Shown here one piece after another: positions 8,610 through 17,438 of a DNA stretch of 64,000 nt. The position numbers and the translations under genes are program-made. This DNA is from Flavobacterium sp. GTDB lineage: Bacteria > Bacteroidota > Bacteroidia > Flavobacteriales > Flavobacteriaceae. Each line of letters starts with the position of its first letter. Position 1 is the first letter of the stretch. The notes under the pieces were generated by a model, which did not search any database, was not told the origin of the DNA, and worked only from the letters and a program-made list of their open reading frames with translations. Where the stretch lies: the NCBI RefSeq assembly GCF_025352425.1, contig NZ_JANXTI010000031.1:62001-126000 (forward strand). The letters run 5' to 3'.

Positions 8610-10496
8610 TTACTTCACTTCATATACATTATTGTCTCTTTTAACATCGGCCATTAAACCGCTTGGGTCGAGCGTGATTTTTTTGATAGAATTTTTTGCT
8701 TTTGGAATTTCAAAAAAATAATTTGGATTGGCCCAAGTCCAGTCAGTTAAAATAGTTCGTTTAATTTCCGGAGTTGGGTTTTCTTTTTCAAAACTCATCA
8801 TCCGTAACGGAACATAGAAACTCTCCTTTGTGCCATCTGTATATTCTACTAAAACATCCATAGGCATTGGCGTTCTGCCAATTCTTTCTAGAGAAACGCA
8901 AGTTCTGAGCACCGCGTCAGTTGCGCCTTCAACATTCTTAATTCCATAATCAACTGTGTTAAGGGTTTCCGTCCAATCGGTTAGATACCAATCTAAATTA
9001 GCGCCTGAAATGCGTTCTGCGGTTCGTTTTATATCGTTTGGCGTTGGATGTTTAAACTTGAAATCGGAATAGAAACGTTTCAACGCTTTTCTGGTATTTT
9101 CAGTTCCGATGAGGTATTCTAACTGAGTTAGGAAAAGCGCGCCTTTGTAATAAGAAGCAATCGTATAACTTCTGTTCACATCAAACCTGTCGCCATGTGT
9201 GGAAAGAGGTTGTTCTTTTCCCGATTCTACTAAATTGTAATACGTTTTGTAAATTGATTTAAAAGGATTTTCCGTTTTTTTATCCGGAATTTCATTCAGT
9301 GCTAAATATTCGATATATGTCGAAAAGCCTTCGTCCATCCAGGGATGTTTTGATTCATTTGAAGCTAAAATCTGCTGAAACCATGAATGAGCCAATTCAT
9401 GTGGTGCCGCTTGCATCATATCCCTCGCAGTTCCGGTTCCAAGTAACAATGTACACATGGCATATTCCATTCCGCCGTCGCCACCCTGAATAAAAGAATA
9501 TTGTTTGTAGGGATAATCACCAACGGTTTTATTATAAAAATCCATTACTCTTACCATTAAAGGCTCAAGGTCTTTCCAGTTTTGAATGTATTTTGGATTG
9601 TTTTTGTAAAGAAAATGCAAGTCGACATTGTTTGGCCCCTTAATAACATCGTGAAGATAATCTTTATCGGCAGCCCAGGTAAAATCGTGAACATTTGGCG
9701 CTATAAAATGCCATGTCAGGGTTTTTGCGTTTGCGTCTTTTTTTATCACTTTGCCTTTATCTTCATAGCCAAAACCAATCTCGTTATTATTCTGCAGATA
9801 ACCTGTTCCGCCAAGAATGTAATTTTTGTCGATAGTAATGCTAACATCAAAATCGCCCCAAACTCCGTGAAATTCTCTTGCAATATAAGGATCGGCATGC
9901 CAGCCTTCAAAATCAAATTCCGCCATTTTTGGATACCATTGTGCCATTGAAAGTTCCACACCGACTGAATTATTTCTTCCCGAACGTCGAATCTGAACAG
10001 GAACCTGTCCGTCAAAATCAAGAGTAAAAACAGTTGATTTTCCTGGTAGAATTGGCTTAACTAAAGTCACTTCAAGAATGGTTGAAACTTCTTTAGTGTT
10101 AGCGGAAATTCCATCTTGTTTGAAGTTGGAAATTTTCAGATAACCTATTTCTTCCGGTTTTAATTTGGAAATACGGCTTTCCCTGATTTCTTTGCCATCA
10201 GGAGTTTTGGTTTTAATAAGAAATCTGCCATCAGGATCAGCAATTGTTTGGGCACACATGTCCATTTCACTTCCCGGCTGAAAAGCATTATTGAATAAAT
10301 GGTAATAAACGCGACGTAGGGTATCGGAAGAATTATTAGTATATACGAGTTTCTGTTTTCCTGTGTATCGATAGGTTTTCACATCCATAGAAACTTCCAT
10401 TTTATAATCTACTTTTTGCTGCCAATATCCTTTTGATTGTGCTGACACAGAAGTAATGCTCAATAGAGTAAAACCAAGTAAAAACTTATTGCCCAT
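8610..10496 (-). CDS. M1 family zinc metallopeptidase (aminopeptidase)
   Basis: Secreted or periplasmic peptidase of 628 residues with a signal peptide ending VSAQ. The zinc site is HELAHSW at about 366-372, followed about 18 residues later by the third ligand in DEGFSTYIEY. The exopeptidase loop is GGDGGMEYAM in place of the GAMEN of classical aminopeptidases, as often seen in Bacteroidetes M1 proteins. An N-terminal beta domain (about 20-290) precedes the catalytic domain. The start directly precedes the signal peptide. A hairpin 18-41 bp upstream ends transcription of the subtilase gene, so this gene probably has its own promoter. Confidence 0.92.
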   Translation of the reverse strand: MGNKFLLGFTLLSITSVSAQSKGYWQQKVDYKMEVSMDVKTYRYTGKQKLVYTNNSSDTLRRVYYHLFNNAFQPGSEMDMCAQTIADPDGRFLIKTKTPDGKEIRESRISKLKPEEIGYLKISNFKQDGISANTKEVSTILEVTLVKPILPGKSTVFTLDFDGQVPVQIRRSGRNNSVGVELSMAQWYPKMAEFDFEGWHADPYIAREFHGVWGDFDVSITIDKNYILGGTGYLQNNNEIGFGYEDKGKVIKKDANAKTLTWHFIAPNVHDFTWAADKDYLHDVIKGPNNVDLHFLYKNNPKYIQNWKDLEPLMVRVMDFYNKTVGDYPYKQYSFIQGGDGGMEYAMCTLLLGTGTARDMMQAAPHELAHSWFQQILASNESKHPWMDEGFSTYIEYLALNEIPDKKTENPFKSIYKTYYNLVESGKEQPLSTHGDRFDVNRSYTIASYYKGALFLTQLEYLIGTENTRKALKRFYSDFKFKHPTPNDIKRTAERISGANLDWYLTDWTETLNTVDYGIKNVEGATDAVLRTCVSLERIGRTPMPMDVLVEYTDGTKESFYVPLRMMSFEKENPTPEIKRTILTDWTWANPNYFFEIPKAKNSIKKITLDPSGLMADVKRDNNVYEVK

Positions 10497-10513
10497 GCTG
10501 AAATGAAATAAAA

Positions 10514-10537
10514 AAAGGAAGTTTTTACGCTTCCTTT
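10514..10537 (-). terminator. Rho-independent terminator after the subtilase gene
   Basis: On the minus strand, AAAGGAAG and CTTCCTTT form an 8-bp stem around an 8-nt loop, followed by a T-rich run. It begins 5 bp past the subtilase stop. Confidence 0.75.
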
Positions 10538-10541
10538 CCGG

Positions 10542-12116
10542 TTATAATTTTGGATTACTTTTTGCCGACTTCGATATTTCCTCTGCCATTTTCAGCGCAC
10601 TGTAGGCGTTGACTATTTTTCCTGAAACAGAAGCTTCGGAAAATGGAATTTTTATTCGTTTTGAATCGACCAGAACTTCAAGGTTTAATGGCGTTCCGGA
10701 TTGCATTAAAATTTGTTTTACTTGCGCCGCTTTTAAATTTGGATAATATTCACGAAGCAAAGTTGCGACGCCGGCGGCATTTGGTGAAGCCATAGACGTT
10801 CCCTGAAGGTATTTGTATTTATTCCCAGGAACCGTTGCGTAAATTTTTACACCAGGGGCATAAACATCTACATTTCGTTTTCCATAGTTAGAAAATTTCG
10901 CAATAACTTTTTCTCCGTATTCATAATTTAAAGCACCAACAGTCAATACGTTATCGGCAATTTCCTTTCCATCTACGTCGTCAGTTGGAAAGTTAGGTTC
11001 GGTATCAATATTTTTAGCATCATTCCCTGCAGCGTGGACAATTAGCACATCTTTACTTGCGGCATATTTTATAGCATCATAAACCCATCCAGCATGAGGA
11101 GAATAATCTTTTCCAAAACTTCCGTTAATCACTTTTGCACCATTATCAACAGCGTAACGTATCGCTAGAGCAATATCCTTATCATATTCATCGCCATTTG
11201 GCACCGCACGAACAGGCATAATTTCTACATTGTTCGCTACACCATCTCCGCCGAGTCCATTGTCTCTTCCCTGCGCAATTATACCAGCGACGTGAGTACC
11301 GTGAAGCGAGTCTTTACGGTCTTTAGAATAAACTACGTTGGTTCCGTATTTTTTGTCGTTTATATCTTCAGGATTGTCACCAACAAGTTTTCTGGCGTCA
11401 AAATCTTTATTCAGGTTATAATCCAACTGATCATATACATAGGTTTGAAAAGATTTTAAATCATCGTGAAAAGAGTCCCCTTTTTGAGTAGCGTAAGACA
11501 GCATTATTCTCTTTGCGTCATACAATTCAAATTTAGCCGAGGTCATATCTTTCAGTTCGGAAATGGTATAATTATCTTTTTTTAATACTCCACAAATCAT
11601 TTTATCAGCGTTAAGCAGAACATCTACACTTTCTTTTGAATCCTGAACGTCTTTTAAGTTTTCTGTGTAGTCAGCCAATGCTCGTTTGTAAACTTCGGAA
11701 CCATCATCACCTTTTTTCAAAATACGAACCATTTCAAGGTTTTCATTATTTGAATCGCCTAAAAAATTCCAGCCATGAACATCATCAATGAATCCATTTT
11801 TGTCATCATCCTTTCCATTGTTTGGAATTTCTTTTTTATTGGTCCAAATGAAAGACTTTAGATCTTCCTGATTTGTGTCAACGCCTGAATCTACAACTGC
11901 GACAATTACTTTTGTACTTTTTTTGTTTTTCAGTAATTCAGTGTAAGCTTTATCTACACTCATTCCGGGAATAGAATCCTTTTCTAGGTCAAGATGACTC
12001 CAGCGTTTTAGCTGTTGGTCTGTTAATGGCGTTTTTTTAGCTAATGGATTAGTAGCTGTTTGGGCAAACATTGTCAATGAAAATAATGACAATACAAGGA
12101 TTTTTATAAATTTCAT
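10542..12116 (-). CDS. S8 (subtilisin-like) serine protease
   Basis: Secreted subtilase of 524 residues with a signal peptide ending MFAQ. The catalytic triad is D in VAVVDSGVD (near 76), H in HGTHVAG (near 271) and S in GTSMASPNAAG (near 438). The D-to-H distance, about 195 residues, is much longer than the roughly 30-40 of classical subtilisins. It holds a helical, charged insertion (about 110-240), a feature I know from other Bacteroidetes S8 proteins. No T9SS C-terminal sorting domain is visible. The gene is flanked by a terminator downstream. Confidence 0.93.
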   Translation of the reverse strand: MKFIKILVLSLFSLTMFAQTATNPLAKKTPLTDQQLKRWSHLDLEKDSIPGMSVDKAYTELLKNKKSTKVIVAVVDSGVDTNQEDLKSFIWTNKKEIPNNGKDDDKNGFIDDVHGWNFLGDSNNENLEMVRILKKGDDGSEVYKRALADYTENLKDVQDSKESVDVLLNADKMICGVLKKDNYTISELKDMTSAKFELYDAKRIMLSYATQKGDSFHDDLKSFQTYVYDQLDYNLNKDFDARKLVGDNPEDINDKKYGTNVVYSKDRKDSLHGTHVAGIIAQGRDNGLGGDGVANNVEIMPVRAVPNGDEYDKDIALAIRYAVDNGAKVINGSFGKDYSPHAGWVYDAIKYAASKDVLIVHAAGNDAKNIDTEPNFPTDDVDGKEIADNVLTVGALNYEYGEKVIAKFSNYGKRNVDVYAPGVKIYATVPGNKYKYLQGTSMASPNAAGVATLLREYYPNLKAAQVKQILMQSGTPLNLEVLVDSKRIKIPFSEASVSGKIVNAYSALKMAEEISKSAKSNPKL

Positions 12117-12203
12117 TTGTTTTAAATTTATTTAATTGGTGTAAAAATAAAATGTTTTGTTACAGCATGAGAAAGGATTAACAATACATTAAGATGATTA
12201 AGA

Positions 12204-13064
12204 CTAACTTAAGATGTCTTTGCTGCTAAAAGTTTCCTTAAGCCGAATACCTCTTTCTGTATTTTCAACCGTTATAATTTCGTTATGTGCGTCGTGTTCA
12301 AGCCATAAATAGTAATTATTTTCTGCAGCCGTGGTTAAAAATTTGGCTTTTTCGGGCAGAGTTAAAAGCGGCCTTGTGTCGTAACCCATGACATAGGGCA
12401 ATGGCAAATGTCCGGCGGTTGGAATCAAATCAGCACAAAAAACGATAGTTTTTCCATGATATTGAATATGTGGCAACATCATTTTTTCGGTATGTCCATC
12501 AACAAAGAAAATTCCAAAATCCAATTCTGATTTTTCCAGATAATCTCCGTCCGGTCTTTTAATAAAATTCAATTGCCCGCTTTCCTGCATGGGCAATATA
12601 TTTTCTGAAAGAAATGACGCTTTTTCACGCGCATTTGGTTTTGTAGCCCAATTCCAATGGTTTTCATTGGCCCAGTATTTTGCATTTTTGAAAGCGACTT
12701 CATAACCCGATCTGTCTTTCTTCCAATTCACGCTTCCGCCACAATGGTCAAAATGCAAATGCGTCATAAAAACATCTGTTATATCATCACGATGAAAACC
12801 ATATGTTGTTAATGATTTGTCCAGAGAATGATTTCCCCACAACGAATAATAGCCAAAGAATTTTTCCGATTGCTTATTTCCCATTCCCGTATCAATTAAA
12901 ATCAATCGGTTTCCGTCCTCAATCAGCATGCATCTTGCTGCAATGTCAATCATATTATTTTCATCTGCCGGATTGGTTTTAGTCCAAATAGATTTTGGCA
13001 CGACGCCAAACATAGCGCCACCGTCAAGTTTAAAATTCCCAGCTTCAATAGGATATAATTTCAT
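12204..13064 (-). CDS. MBL-fold metallo-hydrolase
   Basis: Metallo-beta-lactamase fold hydrolase of 286 residues with no signal peptide, so cytoplasmic. The metal motif HLHFDHCGG is near residues 98-106, with further candidate ligands in VDGHTEKMM, FCADLIP and LEHDAHNE. The arrangement resembles the quorum-quenching lactonase/MBL group, but substrate cannot be read from sequence. It is transcribed away from the suf operon. Confidence 0.88.
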   Translation of the reverse strand: MKLYPIEAGNFKLDGGAMFGVVPKSIWTKTNPADENNMIDIAARCMLIEDGNRLILIDTGMGNKQSEKFFGYYSLWGNHSLDKSLTTYGFHRDDITDVFMTHLHFDHCGGSVNWKKDRSGYEVAFKNAKYWANENHWNWATKPNAREKASFLSENILPMQESGQLNFIKRPDGDYLEKSELDFGIFFVDGHTEKMMLPHIQYHGKTIVFCADLIPTAGHLPLPYVMGYDTRPLLTLPEKAKFLTTAAENNYYLWLEHDAHNEIITVENTERGIRLKETFSSKDILS

Positions 13065-13192
13065 TTATTATAAGAATTTAAAGTAATGCAAAGTACTAAA
13101 AATATACGCTTTAAATTGGTCAAAATCATTTTTTCTATTCTTAAATTAGTTATAAAAATCTATGCTTGTGCGGCAATAATGGATATTTGTGT

Positions 13193-13200
13193 TAACTTTG
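13193..13200 (+). promoter_or_regulatory. -7 box (TAACTTTG) of the suf operon
   Basis: TAACTTTG fits TAnnTTTG and lies 30 bp upstream of the first suf ATG. A TTG at 13166-13168 is 24 bp further upstream, slightly beyond usual -33/-7 spacing. Confidence 0.5.
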
Positions 13201-13230
13201 CCCATTATTTAGACAAAATTAAAATAAGCC

Positions 13231-13560
13231 ATGATTAAAGTTTCTGATAATGCTAGTAAAAAAATCGTTTCGATGATGCAGGAAGACGGTTTTGATGCGG
13301 CCAACGATTACGTTCGTGTGGGCGTAAAAAGTGGCGGTTGCTCGGGCTTGTCGTATGAATTGAAATTCGATAAGGAACTGGGTGAAAACGATAAAGTTTT
13401 TGAAGATAATCACATAAAGATTGCCGTTGAGAAAAAATCATTCTTGTATTTAGCAGGAACAATTTTAGAATTTTCGGGCGGATTGAACGGAAAAGGATTT
13501 GTGTTTAACAATCCAAATGCATCCCGAACCTGCGGATGCGGAGAATCTTTTTCGCTATAA
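13231..13560 (+). CDS. A-type Fe-S cluster carrier (IscA/SufA/HesB family)
   Basis: Small cluster-carrier protein of 109 residues, the typical family length. The three conserved cysteines are C37 (GGCSG), C101 and C103 (TCGCG), which together bind and pass on [2Fe-2S]/[4Fe-4S] clusters. First gene of the suf operon, 16 bp before sufB. Whether it is SufA or ErpA in function cannot be told from the sequence; operon position favours SufA. Confidence 0.94.
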   Translation: MIKVSDNASKKIVSMMQEDGFDAANDYVRVGVKSGGCSGLSYELKFDKELGENDKVFEDNHIKIAVEKKSFLYLAGTILEFSGGLNGKGFVFNNPNASRTCGCGESFSL

Positions 13561-13576
13561 AAATTAACAAACTAAG

Positions 13577-15025
13577 ATGGCAAAATATACCGAAGACGAT
13601 TTAAAAGTTGAACTCGAAAGTAAAGAATACGAATACGGGTTTTACACTGACATTGAGTCGGAAACGTTTCCTATTGGGCTAAATGAAGACATTGTCCGGG
13701 CTATTTCTTTAAAAAAAGAGGAACCGCAATGGATGACCGATTGGCGCATCGAAGCTTTTCGTGCTTGGCAGGAAATGGTAGAGCCAAATTGGGCAAATGT
13801 TAACTATCAAAAGCCCGACTTTCAGGCAATTTCTTATTATTCGGCACCAAAAAAAGTGGACCCAAATAAAACCTTGGACGATGTTGATCCGGAACTTTTG
13901 GAAATGTACAAGAAGTTAGGAATCTCTCTTGACGAGCAAAAAAAAATGAACAATATCGCTATGGATATTGTAGTCGATTCGGTTTCTGTGGCAACCACTT
14001 TCAAGAAAACGTTAAATGAAAAAGGTATTATTTTTTGCTCCATATCGGATGCAATTAAAGAACATCCTGAATTAGTTAGAAAACATTTAGGAACCATTGT
14101 CCCACAAAGGGATAACTTCTACGCAGCATTGAATTCAGCGGTTTTCTCCGACGGAAGTTTCTGTTATATTCCAAAAGGCGTTCGTTGCCCAATGGAATTA
14201 TCCACTTATTTCCGAATAAATCAGGCCGGAACCGGACAATTTGAAAGAACGCTTTTGATTGCCGATGAAGGCAGTTATGTTTCCTATCTTGAAGGCTGTA
14301 CCGCGCCAAGCCGTGATGAAAATCAATTGCACGCGGCGGTTGTGGAATTAATTGCATTAGATAATGCCGAAATTAAATATTCTACGGTTCAAAACTGGTA
14401 TCCTGGAAACAAGGAAGGAAAAGGCGGCGTTTTCAATTTCGTGACCAAAAGAGGTTTGTGTGAAAAAGGCGCGAAAATCTCCTGGACACAAGTGGAAACA
14501 GGTTCGGCCATTACCTGGAAATATCCTTCGGTTATTTTAAAAGGCGATAATTCCATCGGCGAATTTTATTCCATCGCGGTTACCAATAATTACCAACAGG
14601 CCGATACAGGAACGAAAATGATACATTTGGGTAAAAACACCAAATCAACTATCATTTCAAAAGGAATTTCAGCAGGAAAATCCCAAAATAGTTATCGAGG
14701 TTTGGTTCAGATAAGCGCTAGAGCGGATAACGCGCGTAATTTTTCGCAATGCGACTCGTTGTTGATGGGAAATAGCTGCGGTGCTCACACTTTTCCATAC
14801 ATCGAAAGCAAAAATTCATCCGCTATAATCGAACACGAAGCCACGACTTCAAAAATTGGAGAAGACCAGGTTTTCTACTGCAATCAGCGAGGCATTCCAA
14901 CCGAAAAAGCAATTGCATTAATCGTAAATGGTTTCAGTAAAGATGTATTAAATAAATTGCCAATGGAATTTGCCGTAGAAGCACAAAAATTACTCGAGAT
15001 TTCATTAGAAGGTTCCGTAGGATAA
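13577..15025 (+). CDS. sufB: Fe-S cluster assembly scaffold SufB
   Basis: Core subunit of the SufBC2D scaffold on which Fe-S clusters are built. The 482-residue product has normal length. The C-terminal family signature [21 protein letters not shown] carries the conserved cluster-associated Glu/His region, with QRGIPTEKA after it; the beta-helix core contains [20 protein letters not shown]. Start ATG 13577 gives [10 protein letters not shown]. It is 16 bp after the A-type carrier and 24 bp before sufC. Confidence 0.98.
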   Translation: MAKYTEDDLKVELESKEYEYGFYTDIESETFPIGLNEDIVRAISLKKEEPQWMTDWRIEAFRAWQEMVEPNWANVNYQKPDFQAISYYSAPKKVDPNKTLDDVDPELLEMYKKLGISLDEQKKMNNIAMDIVVDSVSVATTFKKTLNEKGIIFCSISDAIKEHPELVRKHLGTIVPQRDNFYAALNSAVFSDGSFCYIPKGVRCPMELSTYFRINQAGTGQFERTLLIADEGSYVSYLEGCTAPSRDENQLHAAVVELIALDNAEIKYSTVQNWYPGNKEGKGGVFNFVTKRGLCEKGAKISWTQVETGSAITWKYPSVILKGDNSIGEFYSIAVTNNYQQADTGTKMIHLGKNTKSTIISKGISAGKSQNSYRGLVQISARADNARNFSQCDSLLMGNSCGAHTFPYIESKNSSAIIEHEATTSKIGEDQVFYCNQRGIPTEKAIALIVNGFSKDVLNKLPMEFAVEAQKLLEISLEGSVG

Positions 15026-15049
15026 TCATAATAAAAACACATTCAAAAA

Positions 15050-15802
15050 ATGTTGCAGATAAAAAATTTACACGCAGGTGTTGAAGACAAAGAAATACTA
15101 AGGGGAATTAACCTTCAGGTAAATGCAGGAGAAGTTCATGCCATTATGGGACCAAACGGAGCAGGAAAAAGCACGCTTGCCTCCATCATTGCCGGAAACG
15201 AAAAGTATGAAGTTTCAGAAGGCAAAATCCTTTTGGAAGGCGACGATATTTCAGAATTAGCTCCCGAAGAAAGAGCACATAAAGGCGTTTTTCTGTCGTT
15301 TCAATATCCGGTAGAAATTCCCGGCGTTTCGGTTACTAATTTCATGAAAACAGCAATCAACGAAAGCCGCAAAGCCAACGGGAAAGAAGAAATGCCGGCG
15401 AACGAAATGCTGAAATTAATCCGAGAGAAATCAGAGTTATTGGAAATCGATAGAAAGTTCCTTTCGCGTTCATTGAACGAAGGTTTTTCGGGCGGAGAAA
15501 AGAAACGTAACGAGATTTTTCAGATGGCAATGATGCAGCCAAAATTGGCAATCCTTGACGAAACCGATTCAGGTTTGGATATTGATGCTTTGCGAATTGT
15601 TGCCAATGGCGTAAACAAACTGAAAAGCAGTGACAATGCAGTTGTTGTAATCACGCATTATCAACGTTTGTTGGATTATATCATTCCCGATTTCGTTCAT
15701 GTTTTGATGGATGGAAAAATCGTAAAATCAGGCGGAAAAGAGCTCGCTTACGAACTGGAAGAAAAAGGATACGACTGGATTAAAGCCGAATTAGAAGTTT
15801 AA
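15050..15802 (+). CDS. sufC: Fe-S cluster assembly ATPase SufC
   Basis: ABC-type ATPase that drives SufB-SufD conformational change. The 250-residue product shows Walker A GPNGAGKST (about 34-42), the Q-loop SFQYPVEIPG, the ABC signature SGGEKKRNE and Walker B LAILDETDSGLD. The glutamate-rich signature region is typical of SufC rather than transport ABC proteins. No membrane segment. A repeat element lies in the 68-bp gap to sufD. Confidence 0.98.
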   Translation: MLQIKNLHAGVEDKEILRGINLQVNAGEVHAIMGPNGAGKSTLASIIAGNEKYEVSEGKILLEGDDISELAPEERAHKGVFLSFQYPVEIPGVSVTNFMKTAINESRKANGKEEMPANEMLKLIREKSELLEIDRKFLSRSLNEGFSGGEKKRNEIFQMAMMQPKLAILDETDSGLDIDALRIVANGVNKLKSSDNAVVVITHYQRLLDYIIPDFVHVLMDGKIVKSGGKELAYELEEKGYDWIKAELEV

Positions 15803-15806
15803 AAAA

Positions 15807-15863
15807 GTTCTCTGTTTTCAGTTCTTTGTTAATAACAATAACTGACAACCAATAACCGGCAAC
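15807..15863 (+). repeat. Intergenic repeat, GTTCTCTGTT...ACTGACAACC family, copy 1
   Basis: The sufC-sufD gap is filled by a sequence starting GTTCTCTGTT, passing TGTTAAT and ending ACTGACAACC then AACCGGCAAC, 8 bp before the sufD ATG. The minus strand of 38226-38290 has the same ordered blocks and also ends just before a start codon. Confidence 0.6.
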
Positions 15864-15870
15864 AAAAAAT

Positions 15871-17187
15871 ATGGAATTGAAAGATAAATTAATGGCGTCT
15901 TTTATGGCGTTCGAGGAAAGCATTGATGTACACAGCGAGCTGTACGATATTCGGACTTCGGCTATAAAAAACTTTGAAAATAAAGGTTTCCCAACCAAAA
16001 AAGAGGAAGCTTGGAAATATACCTCGCTGAATGCCATTTTAAAAGATGACTATTCGGTATTTCCAAAACACGAAAATGCGGTAGAATTTCCAGCTGTTAA
16101 GAAATATTTCCTACACGAAATCGACACACACAAAGTGATTTTTGTAGATGGAAAATTCAGTTCGTTTTTATCGGCAACCACTCATGACGGTTTAGACGTT
16201 TGTTTAATGTCATCGGCATTGAATAAGCCAAAATATAAAATGGTGATTGATGAATATTTCAACAAAATTGCCAGTAAAGACGAAACGTTGACATCTTTGA
16301 ATACCGCTTTCGCCAATGAAGGAGCGTATATAAATATTCCGAAAAGCAAAGTGGTAGAGAAGCCAATTGAAATCATTTATTTCTCGACCGGAGTTGAAAG
16401 TGCTTTAATGGTTCAACCAAGAAATCTGGTAATTATTGGTGAAAATGCTCATGTTCAAATTATAGAAAGACATCAATCGTTGAATGAAAATCCGGTGTTG
16501 ACCAATTCGGTTACCGAGATTTTTGCTCAAAAACGTGCTATCGTTGATTACTACAAAATTCAAAACGATTTACAATCGGCAAACCTTATTGACAATACCT
16601 ATATTTCTCAAAAGCAGGAAAGTTTTGTGTCGGTTCATACGTTTTCTTTTGGTGGAAACATCACAAGAAACAACCTTAATTTTTACCATTTTGGCGAAAG
16701 AATCGATTCAACCTTAAAAGGAATTACGATTATTGGCGACAAACAGCATGTTGATCATTATACTTTAGTAAATCATGCAACGCCAAACTGCGAAAGCCAT
16801 CAGAACTATAAAACTATTTTGGCGGGAAGTTCAACGGGAGTTTTTAACGGTAAGATCTTTGTAGAAAAAGAAGCGCAGAAAACAGATGCTTTTCAGCAAA
16901 ACAATAATATTTTGTTAGGCGACAAAGCGACAATTAACGCCAAACCACAACTGGAAATTTTTGCTGACGATGTGAAATGTTCTCATGGTTGTACGATTGG
17001 ACAATTAGACGAAAATGCTATGTTTTACATGCAGTCACGTGGAATTCCAAAGAAAGAAGCCAAAGCATTATTGATGTATGCTTTTTCAAACGAAGTGATT
17101 GAAAGCATCAAAATCCCGGAACTAAAACAACGCATTACCAAAATTATTGCTACAAAATTGGGTGTGAATTTGGGCTTTGATTTATAA
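15871..17187 (+). CDS. sufD: Fe-S cluster assembly protein SufD
   Basis: Partner of SufB in the SufBC2D complex. The 438-residue product has an N-terminal helical part, including GFPTKKEEAWKYTSL (about 40-54), and a right-handed beta-helix. The C-terminal signature SHGCTIGQLDENAMFYMQSRG is followed by GIPKKEAKALL. The start ATG 15871 follows a repeat element that fills the sufC-sufD gap. Its last six bases overlap the end of a short antisense reading frame that may be a gene remnant. Confidence 0.98.
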   Translation: MELKDKLMASFMAFEESIDVHSELYDIRTSAIKNFENKGFPTKKEEAWKYTSLNAILKDDYSVFPKHENAVEFPAVKKYFLHEIDTHKVIFVDGKFSSFLSATTHDGLDVCLMSSALNKPKYKMVIDEYFNKIASKDETLTSLNTAFANEGAYINIPKSKVVEKPIEIIYFSTGVESALMVQPRNLVIIGENAHVQIIERHQSLNENPVLTNSVTEIFAQKRAIVDYYKIQNDLQSANLIDNTYISQKQESFVSVHTFSFGGNITRNNLNFYHFGERIDSTLKGITIIGDKQHVDHYTLVNHATPNCESHQNYKTILAGSSTGVFNGKIFVEKEAQKTDAFQQNNNILLGDKATINAKPQLEIFADDVKCSHGCTIGQLDENAMFYMQSRGIPKKEAKALLMYAFSNEVIESIKIPELKQRITKIIATKLGVNLGFDL

Positions 17188-17307
17188 AAAAAAGGCTGTC
17201 TTCCGACAAAACCCAGAAATCAAATCCAGTTGTGGATAAATAGCAATGCGTAAATAAACAAGAAGAATAAGTAGTAAAACACCGAAAACTTTGAGGAAAT
17301 TTTTCAT
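17182..17307 (-). pseudogene. 41-codon remnant, possible 5' stump of a serine hydrolase gene
   Basis: A complete but very short frame in the 251-bp sufD-sufS gap, antisense to the operon. It encodes a membrane/signal-type leader (MKNFLKVFGVLLLILLVYL) followed by YPQLDLISGF. From memory, YPKLD-[LI]-ISGFS is the segment just after the leader of many Flavobacterial beta-lactamase-related serine hydrolases of several hundred residues. Here the frame runs out after eleven more residues into a poly-T run that overlaps the sufD end by 6 bp. I read it as the 5' stump of a gene whose body has been lost. A genuine small membrane protein is the alternative. Confidence 0.45.
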
Positions 17308-17438
17308 CTGGCTTAATTTGTATGCAATTTAAAAATAAGTAATCAAGAGACCACAACAAATCATAAATATTCGTCAATTCGTGGCTTTTTCCACTCAATT
17401 TTTTTACTTTTGTATTTAGAATTTTTCTAAATAAACTA

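Noticed and set aside
13231-13462. Minus-strand frames opposite the A-type carrier gene
   Set aside because: They are shadows of a clearly conserved short gene with three diagnostic cysteines.
17150-17398. 82-codon minus-strand frame across the sufD 3' end
   Set aside because: It is out of frame with the better 41-codon candidate, lacks family resemblance and overlaps sufD coding sequence.
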